Assembly: GCA_035938215.1 (NCBI GenBank)
Contig: DASZHC010000171.1
Span: 1 to 6,090, forward strand
DNA: 6,090 nucleotides
From: DASZHC01 sp035938215
GTDB lineage: Bacteria; Verrucomicrobiota; Verrucomicrobiia; Chthoniobacterales; JAFAMB01
Direction: 5' to 3'
Part shown: positions 5,219 through 6,090 of the stretch, in pieces
How the letters are laid out: every line of letters starts with the position of its first letter
Position numbering within the stretch: position 1 is the first letter of the stretch
Notes under the pieces: model-generated
Told to the model about the DNA's origin: nothing
Seen by the model: the letters and a program-made list of their open reading frames with translations, nothing else
Database searches by the model: none
Position numbers and translations under genes: made by a program

Positions 5219-6090
5219 ATGTCGACGCAATTAGCTGTTTTGACGTCTTTGCTTCTTCTCTTGCTGGCTGGTGTTTCAGCCTTCTTCTCGGGTATGGAAA
5301 CCGCTCTCTTTTCGATTACCGGGTTCCAAATTCGCCGCTGGCGCGAACGCGACCCGACGATCGCAAGGGAATTTGAGAAGTTGATGACCAATCCAAGGCG
5401 TGTGTTGAGTGTGATCCTGCTGACGGACACATTGATCAACGTGCCGTTGATTATTCTGGCTCTCATCTTCACGAACGCTATCGAATTGCCTGTGCCGATT
5501 TGGCTCAAGACGCTGGTTATCTTCGGATTCATTGTTCTTGCCTGCGATCTGTTGCCAAAAGTCCTCGCGCTTGCTGATCCCTTCCGTTTTTCCGAAACCG
5601 CCATTCGTATTCTCCAGGTGCTAATGCCGATCGCCGAGCCGCTTTCCCGATCGCTACAGGATCTCGTGGAGCGCGCTGCAGACCTTTTTGCGAAGGAAAA
5701 ATCCGGCCCGCAAAATCATCTCAATGACGAAGAACTCGTAGCTCTCGTGGAATTGGGGGTTGAGGAAGGTCAGCTAAGTGAGGACGAACGCGAAATGATC
5801 CAGGAAATTATCAAGCTCGGCGACAAGACGGTGAAGGATTGTATGACGCCGCGAGTCGACGCCTTTACTATTCCGGATTCACTTACGAACGAGGAAGTGA
5901 TTCGTCTGCTTCGAATCAGGCGGCAGGGCAGAGTTCCCGTTTATGGCGAAAGCCCTGATGAAATTCTCGGTGTGCTCGATGCGAAGAGCTTTCTTCTGGA
6001 TCACGAAGAGCACTACACGGAGCACCTCGAAGTCCCATCATTTGTCCCCGAGACCATGCGAGCGCTTGACCTTTTACGAGCCTTTCTCAC
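5219..6090 (+). CDS. CNNM/CorC-type membrane protein (DUF21 plus CBS domains), C-terminus cut by window edge
   Basis: The ATG at 5219 opens 290 residues that run off the right edge. The family is annotated as hemolysin-like or CorC and includes inner-membrane magnesium/cobalt transport proteins. The DUF21 domain has membrane segments at about residues 5-31, 62-84 and 95-118, with the signature GVSAFFSGMETA at 18-29. A charged juxtamembrane helical region (about 165-203) leads into the first CBS motif, MTPRVDAF at 209-216, with RVPVYGE at 238-244; a second CBS repeat and a CorC_HlyC domain are expected beyond the edge. Two DUF21 motifs are altered: the usual Gly-Asn in the second segment is Thr-Asp (69-70), and the usual Gly-Glu before Leu-Pro-Lys is Cys-Asp (109-110). 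The Shine-Dalgarno GGCGGA (5205-5210) is 8 nt before the ATG. It is transcribed away from the DUF309 gene. The true transported ion, if any, is unknown. Confidence 0.9.
   Translation, partial: MSTQLAVLTSLLLLLLAGVSAFFSGMETALFSITGFQIRRWRERDPTIAREFEKLMTNPRRVLSVILLTDTLINVPLIILALIFTNAIELPVPIWLKTLVIFGFIVLACDLLPKVLALADPFRFSETAIRILQVLMPIAEPLSRSLQDLVERAADLFAKEKSGPQNHLNDEELVALVELGVEEGQLSEDEREMIQEIIKLGDKTVKDCMTPRVDAFTIPDSLTNEEVIRLLRIRRQGRVPVYGESPDEILGVLDAKSFLLDHEEHYTEHLEVPSFVPETMRALDLLRAFL

Noticed and set aside
5155..5604. 149-codon open frame on the minus strand opposite the CNNM gene
   Set aside because: The plus-strand CNNM reading shows family motifs throughout. The opposite frame is basic, rich in Arg and Ser, and shows no recognisable domain, so it is an antisense shadow.
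1..6090. tRNA or rRNA genes, CRISPR array, insertion sequence, phage or toxin-antitoxin genes
   Set aside because: Nothing of this kind was seen by eye. Spacers are all shorter than about 140 nt, leaving no room for most such elements.

Overview
The window is about 52% GC by eye and almost entirely coding. It holds seven protein genes, of which the first and last run off the edges. I see no RNA gene, mobile element or CRISPR array. Six genes lie on the minus strand and one on the plus strand. The source looks like a free-living Gram-negative-type bacterium. The style of the DUF309, carboxypeptidase and CNNM proteins, and the scarcity of good Shine-Dalgarno sites, suggest Verrucomicrobiota, but this is an impression from protein style and was not tested.

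Reading the minus strand in its own direction (right to left), the order is: a small DUF309 protein; an exported D-alanyl-D-alanine carboxypeptidase (S11 family); a phosphofructokinase whose active site mixes ATP-type and PPi-type signature residues; an Lrp/AsnC regulator; a class I/II aminotransferase resembling alanine aminotransferases; and the start of a sugar-phosphate nucleotidyltransferase cut by the left edge. Gaps are short (21, 47, 37 and 3 nt for the last five genes; 135 nt, or 54 nt with a longer reading, between DUF309 and the carboxypeptidase). The set could therefore be one transcription unit, although a stem-loop lies after the DUF309 gene.

On the right, a CNNM/CorC-type membrane protein (DUF21 plus CBS domains) is transcribed divergently on the plus strand and is cut by the right edge. 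The 108-nt divergent spacer holds a candidate sigma70-type promoter, a small hairpin that covers the CNNM ribosome binding site, and one copy of a 23-nt imperfect repeat whose second copy lies upstream of the carboxypeptidase.

Functionally the cluster links central carbon flow (phosphofructokinase), amino-acid nitrogen (an aminotransferase beside an Lrp regulator, as in the known AlaT/AlaR type pair) and the cell envelope (D-Ala trimming, nucleotide-sugar synthesis). A shared theme of alanine and envelope precursor supply is possible but is inference. I did not find a clearly new defence or mobile system. The points most worth a second look are the mixed phosphofructokinase signature, the altered DUF21 motifs in the CNNM protein, the repeat pair and the hairpin over the CNNM ribosome binding site.
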